Shown in pieces: positions 53,017 to 63,003 of a DNA stretch of 64,000 nucleotides (position 1 is the stretch's first letter; every line of letters starts with the position of its first letter). The stretch spans positions 2,852,001 to 2,916,000 of the forward strand of contig NZ_CP109131.1 of the NCBI RefSeq assembly GCF_035917995.1, given 5' to 3'. The notes under the pieces were generated by a model. The model saw only the letters and a list, made by a program, of their open reading frames with translations. It was not told the origin of the DNA and did no database searches. This stretch comes from Streptosporangium sp. NBC_01755. GTDB lineage: Bacteria > Actinomycetota > Actinomycetes > Streptosporangiales > Streptosporangiaceae. The translations under genes and the position numbers were made by a program.

Positions 53017-53613
53017 GTGAGCAGCGGTCACTCCGAAGGCCCCAGCACCAACCCGGACGACTGGAAGAGCCCTTACAGCACGGGCCCCGGTCAGGCCCCC
53101 GGCTATGGACAGCAACCTCACGGCCACGAGCAGCCGCAGCAGGGGCACCGGCCCGACCACTCCCAGCCGTCCGGCTACGGCCAGGTGCCCGGCTACCAGG
53201 CTCCCGGCTACGGGCAACCAGGCTACGGCGAACCCGGCTACGGGCAACCAGGCTACGTCGAGCAGCCCTACGGGCAGGGTTACGGCGAGCCCGGCTACGG
53301 TCAGGGCTACGGACAGCCCGGCTACGGTCAGGGCTACGGCGCACCCCCGTATCGCAACACCGAGGGTGTCAGGACCCACGCGATCGTCGCCCTGGTCATC
53401 AGCATCGTGCTCGCGCTGAGCTGCTACGTGAGCCTCGGCGGCCTGGCCGGCGCCATCCTGTCGGGCATCGCCCTGGGTAAGGTCGACACCGACCCCCGAG
53501 GCGCCAGGAACCTGCTCAAGTGGACCTGGATCAGCATCGGCATCAACGTCGGGCTGATCATCCTGGGCGTGGCCGCCTTCATCATCGCCGGCATCAACGG
53601 CGCCTTCGACTGA
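53017..53613 (+). CDS. DUF4190-type membrane protein with PGYGQ repeats
   Basis: 198 residues from a GTG. The first 115 residues are a disordered region of Gly/Tyr/Gln/Pro with about a dozen PGYGQ-like units. Two helices follow ([32 protein letters not shown] and [21 protein letters not shown]), with the DUF4190 pattern between. Such proteins are abundant in Actinobacteria; function unknown. It lies between the helicase-associated gene and the XPB helicase. Confidence 0.85.
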   Translation: MSSGHSEGPSTNPDDWKSPYSTGPGQAPGYGQQPHGHEQPQQGHRPDHSQPSGYGQVPGYQAPGYGQPGYGEPGYGQPGYVEQPYGQGYGEPGYGQGYGQPGYGQGYGAPPYRNTEGVRTHAIVALVISIVLALSCYVSLGGLAGAILSGIALGKVDTDPRGARNLLKWTWISIGINVGLIILGVAAFIIAGINGAFD

Positions 53614-53653
53614 ACGCTCCCGGGATCGCCGCCACCGTGCCGGCGGGACCGGG

Positions 53654-53692
53654 TCACGGCTTGTGATCACGGCTTGTGATCACGGCTTGCGA
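53654..53692. repeat. Three tandem 13-bp repeats
   Basis: TCACGGCTTGTGA occurs twice exactly and once with one change, head to tail, in the gap before the XPB gene. Each unit is itself nearly palindromic at its ends (TCAC...GTGA). Function unknown. Confidence 0.8.
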
Positions 53693-53911
53693 TCGCGCAC
53701 GGGTATCGTGGCCGACCGGGCGGGCGAAGAAGGGTGACCTCGGGCGGCCGTACGCGCGACGGCCGGGCGGTGAGATCGATCACGCCGGACGGGGCGCGGG
53801 ACTGCCTGGGCGTTTCCGCCCGTTGACACAGGAGACGTGGAGCGGGGCGCACCCGCGAGTGCGACCATGACCTGATCCGCCGTAACCCACAGTGACCATA
53901 GGGAGAAGTCT

Positions 53912-55558
53912 GTGACTGACGGACCACTGATCGTCCAATCGGACAAGACCCTGCTCCTTGAGGTCGATCACGAGAAGGCCGGGGAGTGCCGCAAGGCGAT
54001 CGCCCCGTTCGCGGAACTGGAGCGCGCGCCCGAGCACGTGCACACCTACCGCGTCACCCCCCTGGCACTGTGGAACGCGCGGGCCGCCGGGCACGACGCC
54101 GAGCAGGTGATCGACGCGCTGATCGCCTACAGCCGCTACCCCGTGCCGCACGCGCTGCTGGTCGACGTCGCCGAGACGATGTCGCGGTACGGCAGGCTCC
54201 GCCTGGAGAAGCACCCCGTCCACGGGCTGATCCTGACCAGCACCGACAGGGCGGTGCTGGAGGAGGTACTGCGCTCCAAGAAGATCCAGCCACTGCTGGG
54301 CGAGCGGCTGACCGGCGACGGCGTGGCGGTGCACCCGAGCGAGCGCGGCAACATCAAGCAGCACCTGCTCAAGCTGGGCTGGCCCGCCGAGGACATGGCC
54401 GGGTACGTCGACGGTGAGCACCACCCGATCGCGCTCACCGAGGACGGCTGGGAGCTGCGCACCTACCAGCGGGAGGCCGCCGAGGCGTTCTGGCACGGCG
54501 GCTCCGGCGTGGTCGTGCTCCCCTGCGGCGCGGGCAAGACGATCGTGGGTGCGGCGGCGATGGCACAGGCCAAGGCGACGACGCTGATCCTGGTGACCAA
54601 CACGGTCTCGGCGCACCAGTGGAAGCAGGAGCTGCTCAAGCGGACCTCGCTGACCGAGGACGAGATCGGCGAGTACACCGGCACGAAGAAGGAGATCCGG
54701 CCCGTCACCATCGCCACGTACCAGGTGATGACGACCCGCAGGCAGGGTGTCTACCGGCACCTGGAGCTGTTCGACGCCCGCGACTGGGGCCTGGTCGTCT
54801 ACGACGAGGTGCACCTGCTGCCCGCGCCGATCTTCCGGATGACCGCCGACCTGCAGGCCAGGCGGCGGGTGGGCCTGACCGCGACGCTCGTGCGCGAGGA
54901 CGGCCGCGAAGGCGACGTGTTCTCCCTGATCGGCCCCAAACGGTACGACGCGCCGTGGAGGGAGATGGAGAACCAGGGCTGGATCGCCCCGGCCGACTGC
55001 GTCGAGGTGCGGGTGACCCTGACCGACGGCGAGCGGCTGGCCTACGCGATGGCCGAGTCCGAGGAGCGCTACCGGTTCTGCGCGACCACACCGTCCAAGA
55101 CGCGGGTGACCGAGGCGCTGGTCCGGCAGCACCCGGGCGAGCAGGTGCTGGTCATCGGGCAGTACATCGACCAGCTCGACGAGCTGGGCGAGCACCTGAA
55201 CGCGCCGGTGATCAAGGGGGAGACGAGGATCAAGGAGCGGGAGCGGCTCTTCCAGGCGTTCCGCGACAGGGAGATCCAGGTCCTGGTCGTCTCCAAGGTC
55301 GCCAATTTCTCGATCGACCTGCCGGAGGCGGCGGTGGCCATCCAGGTCTCGGGCACCTTCGGGTCGCGGCAGGAGGAGGCGCAGCGGCTCGGCCGGGTGC
55401 TCCGGCCGAAGGCCGACGGAGGCGGGGCCCGGTTCTACTCGGTGGTCAGCCGGGACACGGTCGATCAGGATTTCGCCGCCCACCGGCAGCGGTTCCTGGC
55501 CGAGCAGGGGTACGCATATCAGATCATCGACGCAGACGACGTGCTCGCCGGAGAATAG
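53912..55558 (+). CDS. XPB/Ssl2-family DNA helicase
   Basis: 548 residues from a GTG. N-terminal XPB-like DNA-damage domain (about 1-170), then SF2 motifs: Q-like ELRTYQREA, Walker A LPCGAGKT, DEVH box VVYDEVHLL, motif III GLTATLVRED, and motif VI QRLGRVLRPK. Bacterial XPB is a 3'-5' DNA helicase of repair. Unlike the eukaryotic protein it acts without TFIIH. Linked with the helicase-associated gene. Confidence 0.93.
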   Translation: MTDGPLIVQSDKTLLLEVDHEKAGECRKAIAPFAELERAPEHVHTYRVTPLALWNARAAGHDAEQVIDALIAYSRYPVPHALLVDVAETMSRYGRLRLEKHPVHGLILTSTDRAVLEEVLRSKKIQPLLGERLTGDGVAVHPSERGNIKQHLLKLGWPAEDMAGYVDGEHHPIALTEDGWELRTYQREAAEAFWHGGSGVVVLPCGAGKTIVGAAAMAQAKATTLILVTNTVSAHQWKQELLKRTSLTEDEIGEYTGTKKEIRPVTIATYQVMTTRRQGVYRHLELFDARDWGLVVYDEVHLLPAPIFRMTADLQARRRVGLTATLVREDGREGDVFSLIGPKRYDAPWREMENQGWIAPADCVEVRVTLTDGERLAYAMAESEERYRFCATTPSKTRVTEALVRQHPGEQVLVIGQYIDQLDELGEHLNAPVIKGETRIKERERLFQAFRDREIQVLVVSKVANFSIDLPEAAVAIQVSGTFGSRQEEAQRLGRVLRPKADGGGARFYSVVSRDTVDQDFAAHRQRFLAEQGYAYQIIDADDVLAGE

Positions 55559-55746
55559 CCTCACATGGCGAACACGTCGTCAATTGGTGTCAGGTCCACG
55601 AAATCCCGCGGGCCTTCGACAAACAAACCACCCCCTCGCTAGGCCTTGCGGCCACTGGCGACATACCCCCATGATCTTCGGGAGTCACCATGTTCGCCTG
55701 GCTTTTTCGCCATTTCACAGGAGAATGACGGAGGGTGTTAGGGTGA

Positions 55747-56055
55747 TTACCGAACGATCGGCCCGCCGGCAAAGAAAACGCTTTCCGCGATCACCCATGT
55801 GATCACCGCGGTGGTCATCAGAGCGGTAAAACGATTTTCGTCGCCGCGAATCCGGAGTACCAGCCAGGCACCCGCCGTACAGCAGGCCGCGATCACCGCG
55901 AACAGGGCCGATGCCCTGGCCACCCCATCCAGCCGGGCCGCGCATCCCGGGTCCGAGCAGAATGCCTCCGGCCCCCAGCCCGCGAACACCGAAAACCCCC
56001 AGAGCACGGCCAGTAGAAGATTGGCGACCGTCGGTATGACCGGGGAGATCCGCAC
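55747..56055 (-). CDS. Small integral membrane protein
   Basis: 102 residues from a GTG, with about three membrane helices (IPTVANLLLAVLWGFSVFAGWGP, ASALFAVIAACCTAGAWLVL, ALMTTAVITWVIAESVFFAGG) and two Cys in the first outer loop (FCSDPGCAA). Family not recognised. Divergent from the HelR-like gene. Confidence 0.65.
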   Translation of the reverse strand: MRISPVIPTVANLLLAVLWGFSVFAGWGPEAFCSDPGCAARLDGVARASALFAVIAACCTAGAWLVLRIRGDENRFTALMTTAVITWVIAESVFFAGGPIVR

Positions 56056-56192
56056 GACCGTCGGGATACCCGCGACCGCCGCGCGTCAGTCCGGTGTTAA
56101 TCCTTTTGAGACACACGAGGGGCGCCGCTAAGCTGGTCCATTCGCTGCCCGACGACCACCACCTCCGTTTATCGAATGGGAGGCGCTTCAGC

Positions 56193-58217
56193 GTGCCCAC
56201 ACATCAATTGGCCCCTGACATAGCCGACGATCCCCCCCGGATCCTCGCCGCCGAGCGTGAGCACCTGGCCACCTCCAGAACGGCGCTGCGCGCGATGCGC
56301 GAGCACGCCCGGTCCCTCTCCTCCGACGCCGCCGGAGACTGGGTCTCCCAGCAGATCCTGCAGGCGCTGCTGGATCAGCGGGTCGCGGCGCTCGCCGACC
56401 ACTCGGGCACGCCCCTGTTCTTCGGCCGTCTCGACCGCCAGGCGGGCGACGATCTTCCCGGCACGGTCTACGTCGGGCGCAGGCACGTCCACGACGACCG
56501 CAGCCGCCCCCTGGTGATCGACTGGCGCGCCCCTGTCTCACGGGCCTTCTACCAGGCCAGCCCGTCCGATCCGATGCGTGTCGTGCTGCGCCGCCGGTTC
56601 GGCTACCAGCGCGGCGATCTGACCGCCTACGAGGACGAGCGCCTCGACCAGGGCGGCACCGCCCTGGCCCAGAGCAGGATCCTCACCGAGGAGATCGAGC
56701 GCCCCCGCTCGGGACCGATGCGCGACATCGTCGCGACGATCCAGCCCGACCAGGACGAGATCGTCCGCTCCGAACTGGGCCGGACGGTGTGCGTCCAAGG
56801 CGCCCCCGGCACCGGGAAGACCGCCGTCGGCCTGCACCGGGCCGCCTACCTGCTCTTCACGCACCGCGAGCGGCTCGCCAGGTCGGGCGTGATGATCGTC
56901 GGCCCGAACCGGGCGTTCCTCTCCTACATCTCCTCGGTCCTCCCCGCACTGGGCGAGGTCAAGGTCGACCAGACCACGGTCGCCGGGCTCCTCGGCGACC
57001 ACTCCGCGCCCGAGGACCCCGCGGTCGGCGCGCTCAAGGGCGACGCGCGGATCGTCGGCGTACTGCGGCGTGCCCTGTGGGCGCATGTCGTCAAGCCCAC
57101 CGAGGGCGTGCTGTTCACCAAGGGGATCAACCGCTACCGGGTGGCGGACCACGAGGTTCGCGAGATCGTCGCCTCGCTCCGCGGCACCACCCGCTACGGT
57201 CCGGGGCGCGCGACGCTCGCCCAGCGTCTCGCCCACCTGGTGCTCGTCCGAATGGAGCAGCGCGGCGAGTCTCCCGACGACCGGGTGCAGGACGCGGTCG
57301 CCAGGTCCAAGCCGGTCCGGCAGCTCGTGGACGCGGTCTGGCCCAAGCTGACCCCGCAGCAGGTGCTCCACCGGCTGTTCAGCGACCCCGACTTCCTCGC
57401 CGCCGCCGCCAAGGACGACCTCACGGCCGCCGAGCGGTCTCTGCTGCTCTGGCCCAAGCCTGCCAAATCCTTCCGCTCGGCGAAGTGGTCGGCGGCCGAC
57501 GGCGCGCTGATGGACGAGCTGGGCGACATGATCGAGCGGACCGTCCCGCTTGGCCACCTGGTCGTGGACGAGGCCCAGGACCTGTCGGCGATGCAGCTGC
57601 GGGCCCTCGGGCGGCGCTGCCGCACCGGCTCCGCCACGGTCTTGGGCGACCTCGCCCAGGGCACCACTCCCTGGTCCGCCCGGTCCTGGACGGACGTCCT
57701 GCGACATCTGGGCTTCGAGGACGGCGCCGTCACCGAGCTGACCCTCGGCTTCCGGGTGCCCCGCGAGGTCCTCGACTACGCGGCCAGGCTGCTGCCCTCC
57801 ATCGCCCCGGATCTGGCCGCCCCCCGTTCACTGCGCCCCGGCGCGGGCTCCCTGTCGGTGCGGCCGACGCCCGACCTGGCCGCGTCGCTGGCCCATGCCG
57901 CGCGGGAGGCGCTCGCCCGCGAGGGGTCGATCGGCGTCATCGTCCCGGACGCCTCGGTGGGTGCCGCGTCCGAGGCCCTGTCCCACCTGGATCATCGGGT
58001 GCTGAGCCCCGACACGGTCGAGGACCACCGTCTCCTGGTCATCCCGGCGACTTTGGCCAAGGGCCTGGAGTACGACCACGTGATCGTGGCCGAGCCCGCC
58101 GACATCGTCGACGCCGAACCCCGCGGCCTGGCCCGCCTGTATGTGGTCCTGACCCGGGCCGTCACCTCACTGACCGTCCTGCACGCCCGGGAGCTTCCCG
58201 CCCAGCTCGCTGGATGA
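56193..58217 (+). CDS. HelD/HelR-like RNA-polymerase-associated SF1 ATPase
   Basis: 674 residues. The GTG with GGGAGG nine bases upstream was chosen; an earlier start gives non-homologous sequence. The N-terminal helical arm leads to the DWRAPVSRAFY motif shared by HelD and HelR, then Walker A GAPGTGKTA, Walker B VVDEAQDLSAMQLR and C-terminal LYVVLTRAV. HelD proteins pry stalled RNA polymerase off DNA. The actinobacterial HelR type also displaces rifamycins. I see no rifamycin-associated element upstream. Shares a terminator with groEL. Confidence 0.85.
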   Translation: MPTHQLAPDIADDPPRILAAEREHLATSRTALRAMREHARSLSSDAAGDWVSQQILQALLDQRVAALADHSGTPLFFGRLDRQAGDDLPGTVYVGRRHVHDDRSRPLVIDWRAPVSRAFYQASPSDPMRVVLRRRFGYQRGDLTAYEDERLDQGGTALAQSRILTEEIERPRSGPMRDIVATIQPDQDEIVRSELGRTVCVQGAPGTGKTAVGLHRAAYLLFTHRERLARSGVMIVGPNRAFLSYISSVLPALGEVKVDQTTVAGLLGDHSAPEDPAVGALKGDARIVGVLRRALWAHVVKPTEGVLFTKGINRYRVADHEVREIVASLRGTTRYGPGRATLAQRLAHLVLVRMEQRGESPDDRVQDAVARSKPVRQLVDAVWPKLTPQQVLHRLFSDPDFLAAAAKDDLTAAERSLLLWPKPAKSFRSAKWSAADGALMDELGDMIERTVPLGHLVVDEAQDLSAMQLRALGRRCRTGSATVLGDLAQGTTPWSARSWTDVLRHLGFEDGAVTELTLGFRVPREVLDYAARLLPSIAPDLAAPRSLRPGAGSLSVRPTPDLAASLAHAAREALAREGSIGVIVPDASVGAASEALSHLDHRVLSPDTVEDHRLLVIPATLAKGLEYDHVIVAEPADIVDAEPRGLARLYVVLTRAVTSLTVLHARELPAQLAG

Positions 58218-58360
58218 CCGTCTGATCGGCGAAAGCCCGCGACTCCGCGCGGCGGCTGCCTGATCGAATGCCGCAGCTCACGGTCTCTCCGGCGACGGCC
58301 GTCAGAACACCCCCTGCGGGGACATGCGACGACAAGCGACGGACGACGTCTCGGGAAAAC

Positions 58361-58406
58361 ACATAAAAGAGGCGACCCCGAGAGCTCGGGGTCGCCTCTT
58401 TTATGT
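58361..58406. terminator. Bidirectional intrinsic terminator
   Basis: A perfect 22-bp inverted repeat (AGAGGCGACCCCGAG / CTCGGGGTCGCCTCT inside ACATAAA...TTTATGT) with a 2-base centre. TTTTATGT follows the stem in both directions. It serves the convergent HelR-like and groEL genes. Confidence 0.93.
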
Positions 58407-58420
58407 GAAAGCGGTTGGAC

Positions 58421-60183
<1,763 letters not shown>

Positions 60184-60191
60184 CAATGTGT

Positions 60192-60218
60192 TTAGCACTC
60201 TACCCTGTCGAGTGCAAG
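60192..60218 (-). promoter_or_regulatory. CIRCE element 2 (HrcA operator)
   Basis: TTAGCACTC-N9-GAGTGCAAG: the left arm is the exact consensus, the right arm has two changes. It sits 8 bases from the first CIRCE, so the groEL promoter is doubly operated, and the spacing would place two HrcA dimers close together. Confidence 0.88.
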
Positions 60219-60320
60219 CCACGATCCCTTGACCTGCGCCGCGCCCGAAGCGGACATCCGCTCCGGGCCACGTCAGCGCATGCTCCGCGTCATGTCGGTG
60301 TGCGTTCCGCGCAAAGCGAA

Positions 60321-60355
60321 GGCCCGGCCCGCCGATCGGGGAGGCGAGCCGGACC
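60321..60355 (-). terminator. Terminator of cspA
   Basis: On the minus strand a 13-bp stem (GGTCCGGCTCGCC with GGCGGGCCGGGCC, two wobble pairs) encloses a 9-base loop and is followed by TTCGCTTT. It lies 78 bases past the cspA stop and before the groEL promoter. Confidence 0.7.
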
Positions 60356-60432
60356 TAGGGGGTGAGGATCCAGCGGACCGCACTGTCGCGGGATCCACCG
60401 GCTCCTCCCGGCGAGTTCACGGGACGGCCGCG

Positions 60433-60633
60433 TCAGACCGCCCGGACGGACTCCGCCTGGGGGCCCTTCTGCCCTTGGGTGATCTCGAACTCGACCCGCT
60501 GGCCCTGCTCGAGTGCACGGTAGCCATCCATCATGATCGCGGAGTAATGGACGAACACATCCTTACCACCGTCTACCGCGATGAAGCCGTAGCCCTTGTC
60601 CGCGTTGAACCATTTGACGGTGCCCTGCGCCAC
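60433..60633 (-). CDS. cspA: Cold-shock protein CspA
   Basis: 66 residues, a complete single-domain cold-shock protein: RNP1 KGYGFIAV and RNP2 VFVHYSAI, and the QKGPQAESV strand. It binds single-stranded RNA and DNA as a chaperone. It has a long leader region upstream (60634-60840) that could fold and regulate translation in the cold, as in other cspA genes. Flanked by its own terminator. Confidence 0.96.
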   Translation of the reverse strand: MAQGTVKWFNADKGYGFIAVDGGKDVFVHYSAIMMDGYRALEQGQRVEFEITQGQKGPQAESVRAV

Positions 60634-60883
60634 TTGCGACTCCTCTTACTGGACTTAAGGACGACGCCCATTCCTCTCGCGAAGTCCTCAATCTCCGGGG
60701 CGGACTTCGCCACATCGATCGCCCTCGACCATACCTGTGGGAACCGGTAGGGCAACAGAGTCAAGCACCAAACTAGTTCTTTACAAGAGCATTTAGCGCG
60801 AGAACATAGTTTGACTATCACTATTAGTTAGTTAAAGATTACATTATCTTTCCCCCTGGCGAATACCGGCCCGCGCCACAAAG
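60634..60883. other. cspA leader and promoter region
   Basis: The stretch 60770-60850 is strongly AT-rich for this genome (TTAGTTAGTTAAAG and similar) and should hold the cspA promoter on the minus strand. Several weak -10/-35 pairs are possible and I cannot choose. If transcription starts there, the untranslated leader is over 120 bases. No gene recognised. Confidence 0.5.
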
Positions 60884-60923
60884 CACGACACCCGCACGCG
60901 GCCGGAGCCGGGCGGGTGTCGTG
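60884..60923 (-). terminator. Terminator of the riboswitch-controlled operon
   Basis: A perfect 12-bp stem CACGACACCCGC/GCGGGTGTCGTG with a 16-base loop is followed on the minus strand by CTTTGT. It lies 65 bases after the sulfur-carrier stop. Confidence 0.85.
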
Positions 60924-60987
60924 GAGAGGCGTCGCGGGCGCCCCGGGAGGGAAGCCGGGTGCGACCGGGGCGAGTCGGGCAGCGGGC

Positions 60988-61263
60988 TCAGCCCCCGGCG
61001 ACCGCCGGGATGATGGAGACCTGGACACCGGAGGGCGTTGCCGTGTCGAGGTTGTCGACGAAACGGACGTCCTCATCTCCCACATAGACGTTGACAAAAC
61101 GGCGGATCTTACCCGTTTCATCAAAAATTCGGGCGCCGATCCCCGGGAAGTCCGCGTCAAGCTTCTGAAGGACGTCGCGCAGGGTCTCACCTTCTCCGCT
61201 CACCTCGGCAGCACCGCCAGTGTAAGTCCGGAGAATCGTCGGAATCCGCACAGAAACGCTCAT
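60988..61263 (-). CDS. MoaD/ThiS-family sulfur-carrier protein
   Basis: 91 residues with the ubiquitin-like fold pattern (VSVRIPTILRTYTGG, LRDVLQKLDADFPGI, RFVNVYVGDEDVRF) and a C-terminal Gly-Gly (AVAGG), which is adenylated and turned into a thiocarboxylate in this family. It resembles CysO of the CysM pathway and the MetO-type carrier. It follows the ThrC-like gene by 22 bases under the same SAM riboswitch, so it probably donates sulfur to that enzyme. No activating E1-like gene is adjacent. Confidence 0.92.
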   Translation of the reverse strand: MSVSVRIPTILRTYTGGAAEVSGEGETLRDVLQKLDADFPGIGARIFDETGKIRRFVNVYVGDEDVRFVDNLDTATPSGVQVSIIPAVAGG

Positions 61264-61285
61264 AATTCAGTACCTTTCACGATTT

Positions 61286-62578
61286 CTAGGCGATTGCCGC
61301 ACGAAATGCGTCAAGAGAGGGGCGAATCACAGCGGTGGGGCGCGCCTCGGCGGCCACCGCGTCGAGGGTCTTGAGACCGTCTCCGGTGTTGAGAACCACG
61401 GTCTCCGCTTCCGGGTCGAGCCTTCCCTCCGCGACCAGCTTGCGGAGCACCCCGACGGTGACGCCTCCGGCGGTCTCGGCGAAGATGCCCTCGGTCCTGG
61501 CCAGCAGCCGGATCGCGTCGACGATCTCGGGGTCGGTGACGTCCTCGACCGCGCCGCCGGTGCGGCGGGCGATATCCAGCACGTACGGGCCGTCGGCAGG
61601 GTTGCCGATCGCCAACGACTTGGCGATCGTGTCCGGCTTCACCGGGCGGATCACGTCGTGGCCCGCCTTGTAGGCGGCGGAGACCGGGGAGCACCCCTCG
61701 GCCTGGGCCGCGAAGATCTTGTACGGCCTGTCCTCGACGAGGCCGAGCTCGATCAGCTCCTTGAAACCCTTATCGATCTTCGTGAGCTGTGAGCCCGATG
61801 CGACCGGCACGACGATCTGGTCGGGAACGCGCCAGCCGAGCTGCTCGGCGATCTCGTACGCCAAGGTCTTGGAGCCCTCCGCGTAGTACGGCCGGAGGTT
61901 GACGTTGACGAAGCCCCACTTCTCGCCCAGCTCATCGCCGATGAGCTCCGAGCAGAAGCGGTTCACATCATCGTAGGTGCCCTCGATACCGATGAGCCTG
62001 CCCCCGTACACGGAGGCCATGACGACCTTGGCGTGCTCCAGGTCGGCGGGGATGAACACGCAGGCGTCCAGCCCGGCCCGCGCGGCGGCGGCGGCGGCGG
62101 CGCCGGCCAGGTTGCCGGTGGAGGAGCAGGAGAGCGTGTGGAAGCCGAAGTTGCGGGCCGCCTCGACGGCGATGGCCACCACACGGTCCTTGAAAGAGTG
62201 CGTGGGGTTGCCGGAGTCGTCCTTCACGTGCAGCGAGCGCATGCCCAGCTCGCGAGCGAGGTTGCCCGCGTTGACGAGCCTGGTCCAGCCGGGCTCCATG
62301 TTGGGCTTGGAGGCCACGTCGGCGGGGACGGGCAGCAGCGAGCGGTAACGCCAGATGTTGGCCGGCCCCTCGGCGATCTGCTCCCGGGTCACCCGCCCGA
62401 AGTCGTAGGCGATCTCAAGGGGTCCGAAACACTCGGCACAGGCGAAGCTCGGGCCGAGGTCGTAGCGGGCACCGCACTCGCGACAGGACAGTGCCACGGC
62501 GGGACCGAAGCGCTGGTTTTGCGCGTCTTCGGCATGACCGGGCGAGACGGTGGGATTCTCAGTGCTTGCGAGCGCCAT
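61286..62578 (-). CDS. thrC: Threonine-synthase-family PLP enzyme, probable homocysteine-forming (MetM-like)
   Basis: 430 residues. An N-terminal zinc-ribbon-like region (CRECG ... CAECFGPLE) is followed by a PLP fold-type II core: the Schiff-base Lys in NPTHSFKDR, phosphate-binding SCSSTGNLAGAAA, and VPVASGSQL. By family it converts O-phosphohomoserine to threonine. Three points argue for homocysteine formation instead: the SAM-I riboswitch, the co-transcribed sulfur carrier, and a route I recall from Streptomyces in which a ThrC homologue (MetM) with a carrier (MetO) makes homocysteine from O-phosphohomoserine. The ATG at 62578 is used; two more upstream are in the riboswitch region. Threonine synthesis remains the default alternative. 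Confidence 0.9.
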   Translation of the reverse strand: MALASTENPTVSPGHAEDAQNQRFGPAVALSCRECGARYDLGPSFACAECFGPLEIAYDFGRVTREQIAEGPANIWRYRSLLPVPADVASKPNMEPGWTRLVNAGNLARELGMRSLHVKDDSGNPTHSFKDRVVAIAVEAARNFGFHTLSCSSTGNLAGAAAAAAARAGLDACVFIPADLEHAKVVMASVYGGRLIGIEGTYDDVNRFCSELIGDELGEKWGFVNVNLRPYYAEGSKTLAYEIAEQLGWRVPDQIVVPVASGSQLTKIDKGFKELIELGLVEDRPYKIFAAQAEGCSPVSAAYKAGHDVIRPVKPDTIAKSLAIGNPADGPYVLDIARRTGGAVEDVTDPEIVDAIRLLARTEGIFAETAGGVTVGVLRKLVAEGRLDPEAETVVLNTGDGLKTLDAVAAEARPTAVIRPSLDAFRAAIA

Positions 62579-62594
62579 GAAGCGAGGCCTTTCC

Positions 62595-62732
62595 CTCATC
62601 TTCGTCTGCGGACCACCCTGGTCACAGACCGGAATTGGCACCTGTCCCGGTTGACCTCGTTCAGATCACGAGTCTTGACCGGGATGGTTGCCGGGGCTTC
62701 GCAGGGCCGATCCCTCCACCCCTCTGGATGAG
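62595..62732 (-). promoter_or_regulatory. SAM-I (S-box) riboswitch
   Basis: Minus strand. P1 pairs CTCATCC (62726-62732) with GATGAG (62595-62600). The conserved core follows: AGAGGGGTGGAGGGA, GGCCC...GAAGCCCCGGCAACC, GGTGCCAATTCC. P3 pairs CCCGGT with ACCGGG and CTCGT with ACGAG; P4 pairs GTCTG with CAGAC and GACCA with TGGTC. All four helices and the kink-turn and SAM-binding sequences are present. The 3' strand of P1 runs straight into GGGAAAGG, the likely ribosome site of the next gene, so SAM binding would block translation. S-box riboswitches normally switch off methionine genes. Confidence 0.95.
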
Positions 62733-63003
62733 CAAATATTCAGTTGGAAACCTGACATGCAGGCCTTAAGCACTCTACCCCGACGTGGCGCGACCCCGAC
62801 CACTTGTCTCACTGTACGAGACATGGCGTGTTACCTGCCGGACATACCGCCCTGGACCACAGGACGCGTCCCCTCGTTGCCGGAAGACACCGCTCACGGC
62901 GGACGTCCCGTGGAACCTCCCGCGCCCTGCCCGGACCGCGAAAGGACCAGGAAAGGACCGCGAAAGGAGCGCGCGCGGACCGTGAAGGACCGCGAGAGGC
63001 GGG

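Noticed and set aside
60573..60821. 82-codon minus-strand frame overlapping the cspA start
   Set aside because: Overlaps cspA in another frame and lies in its leader; no ribosome site or family likeness.
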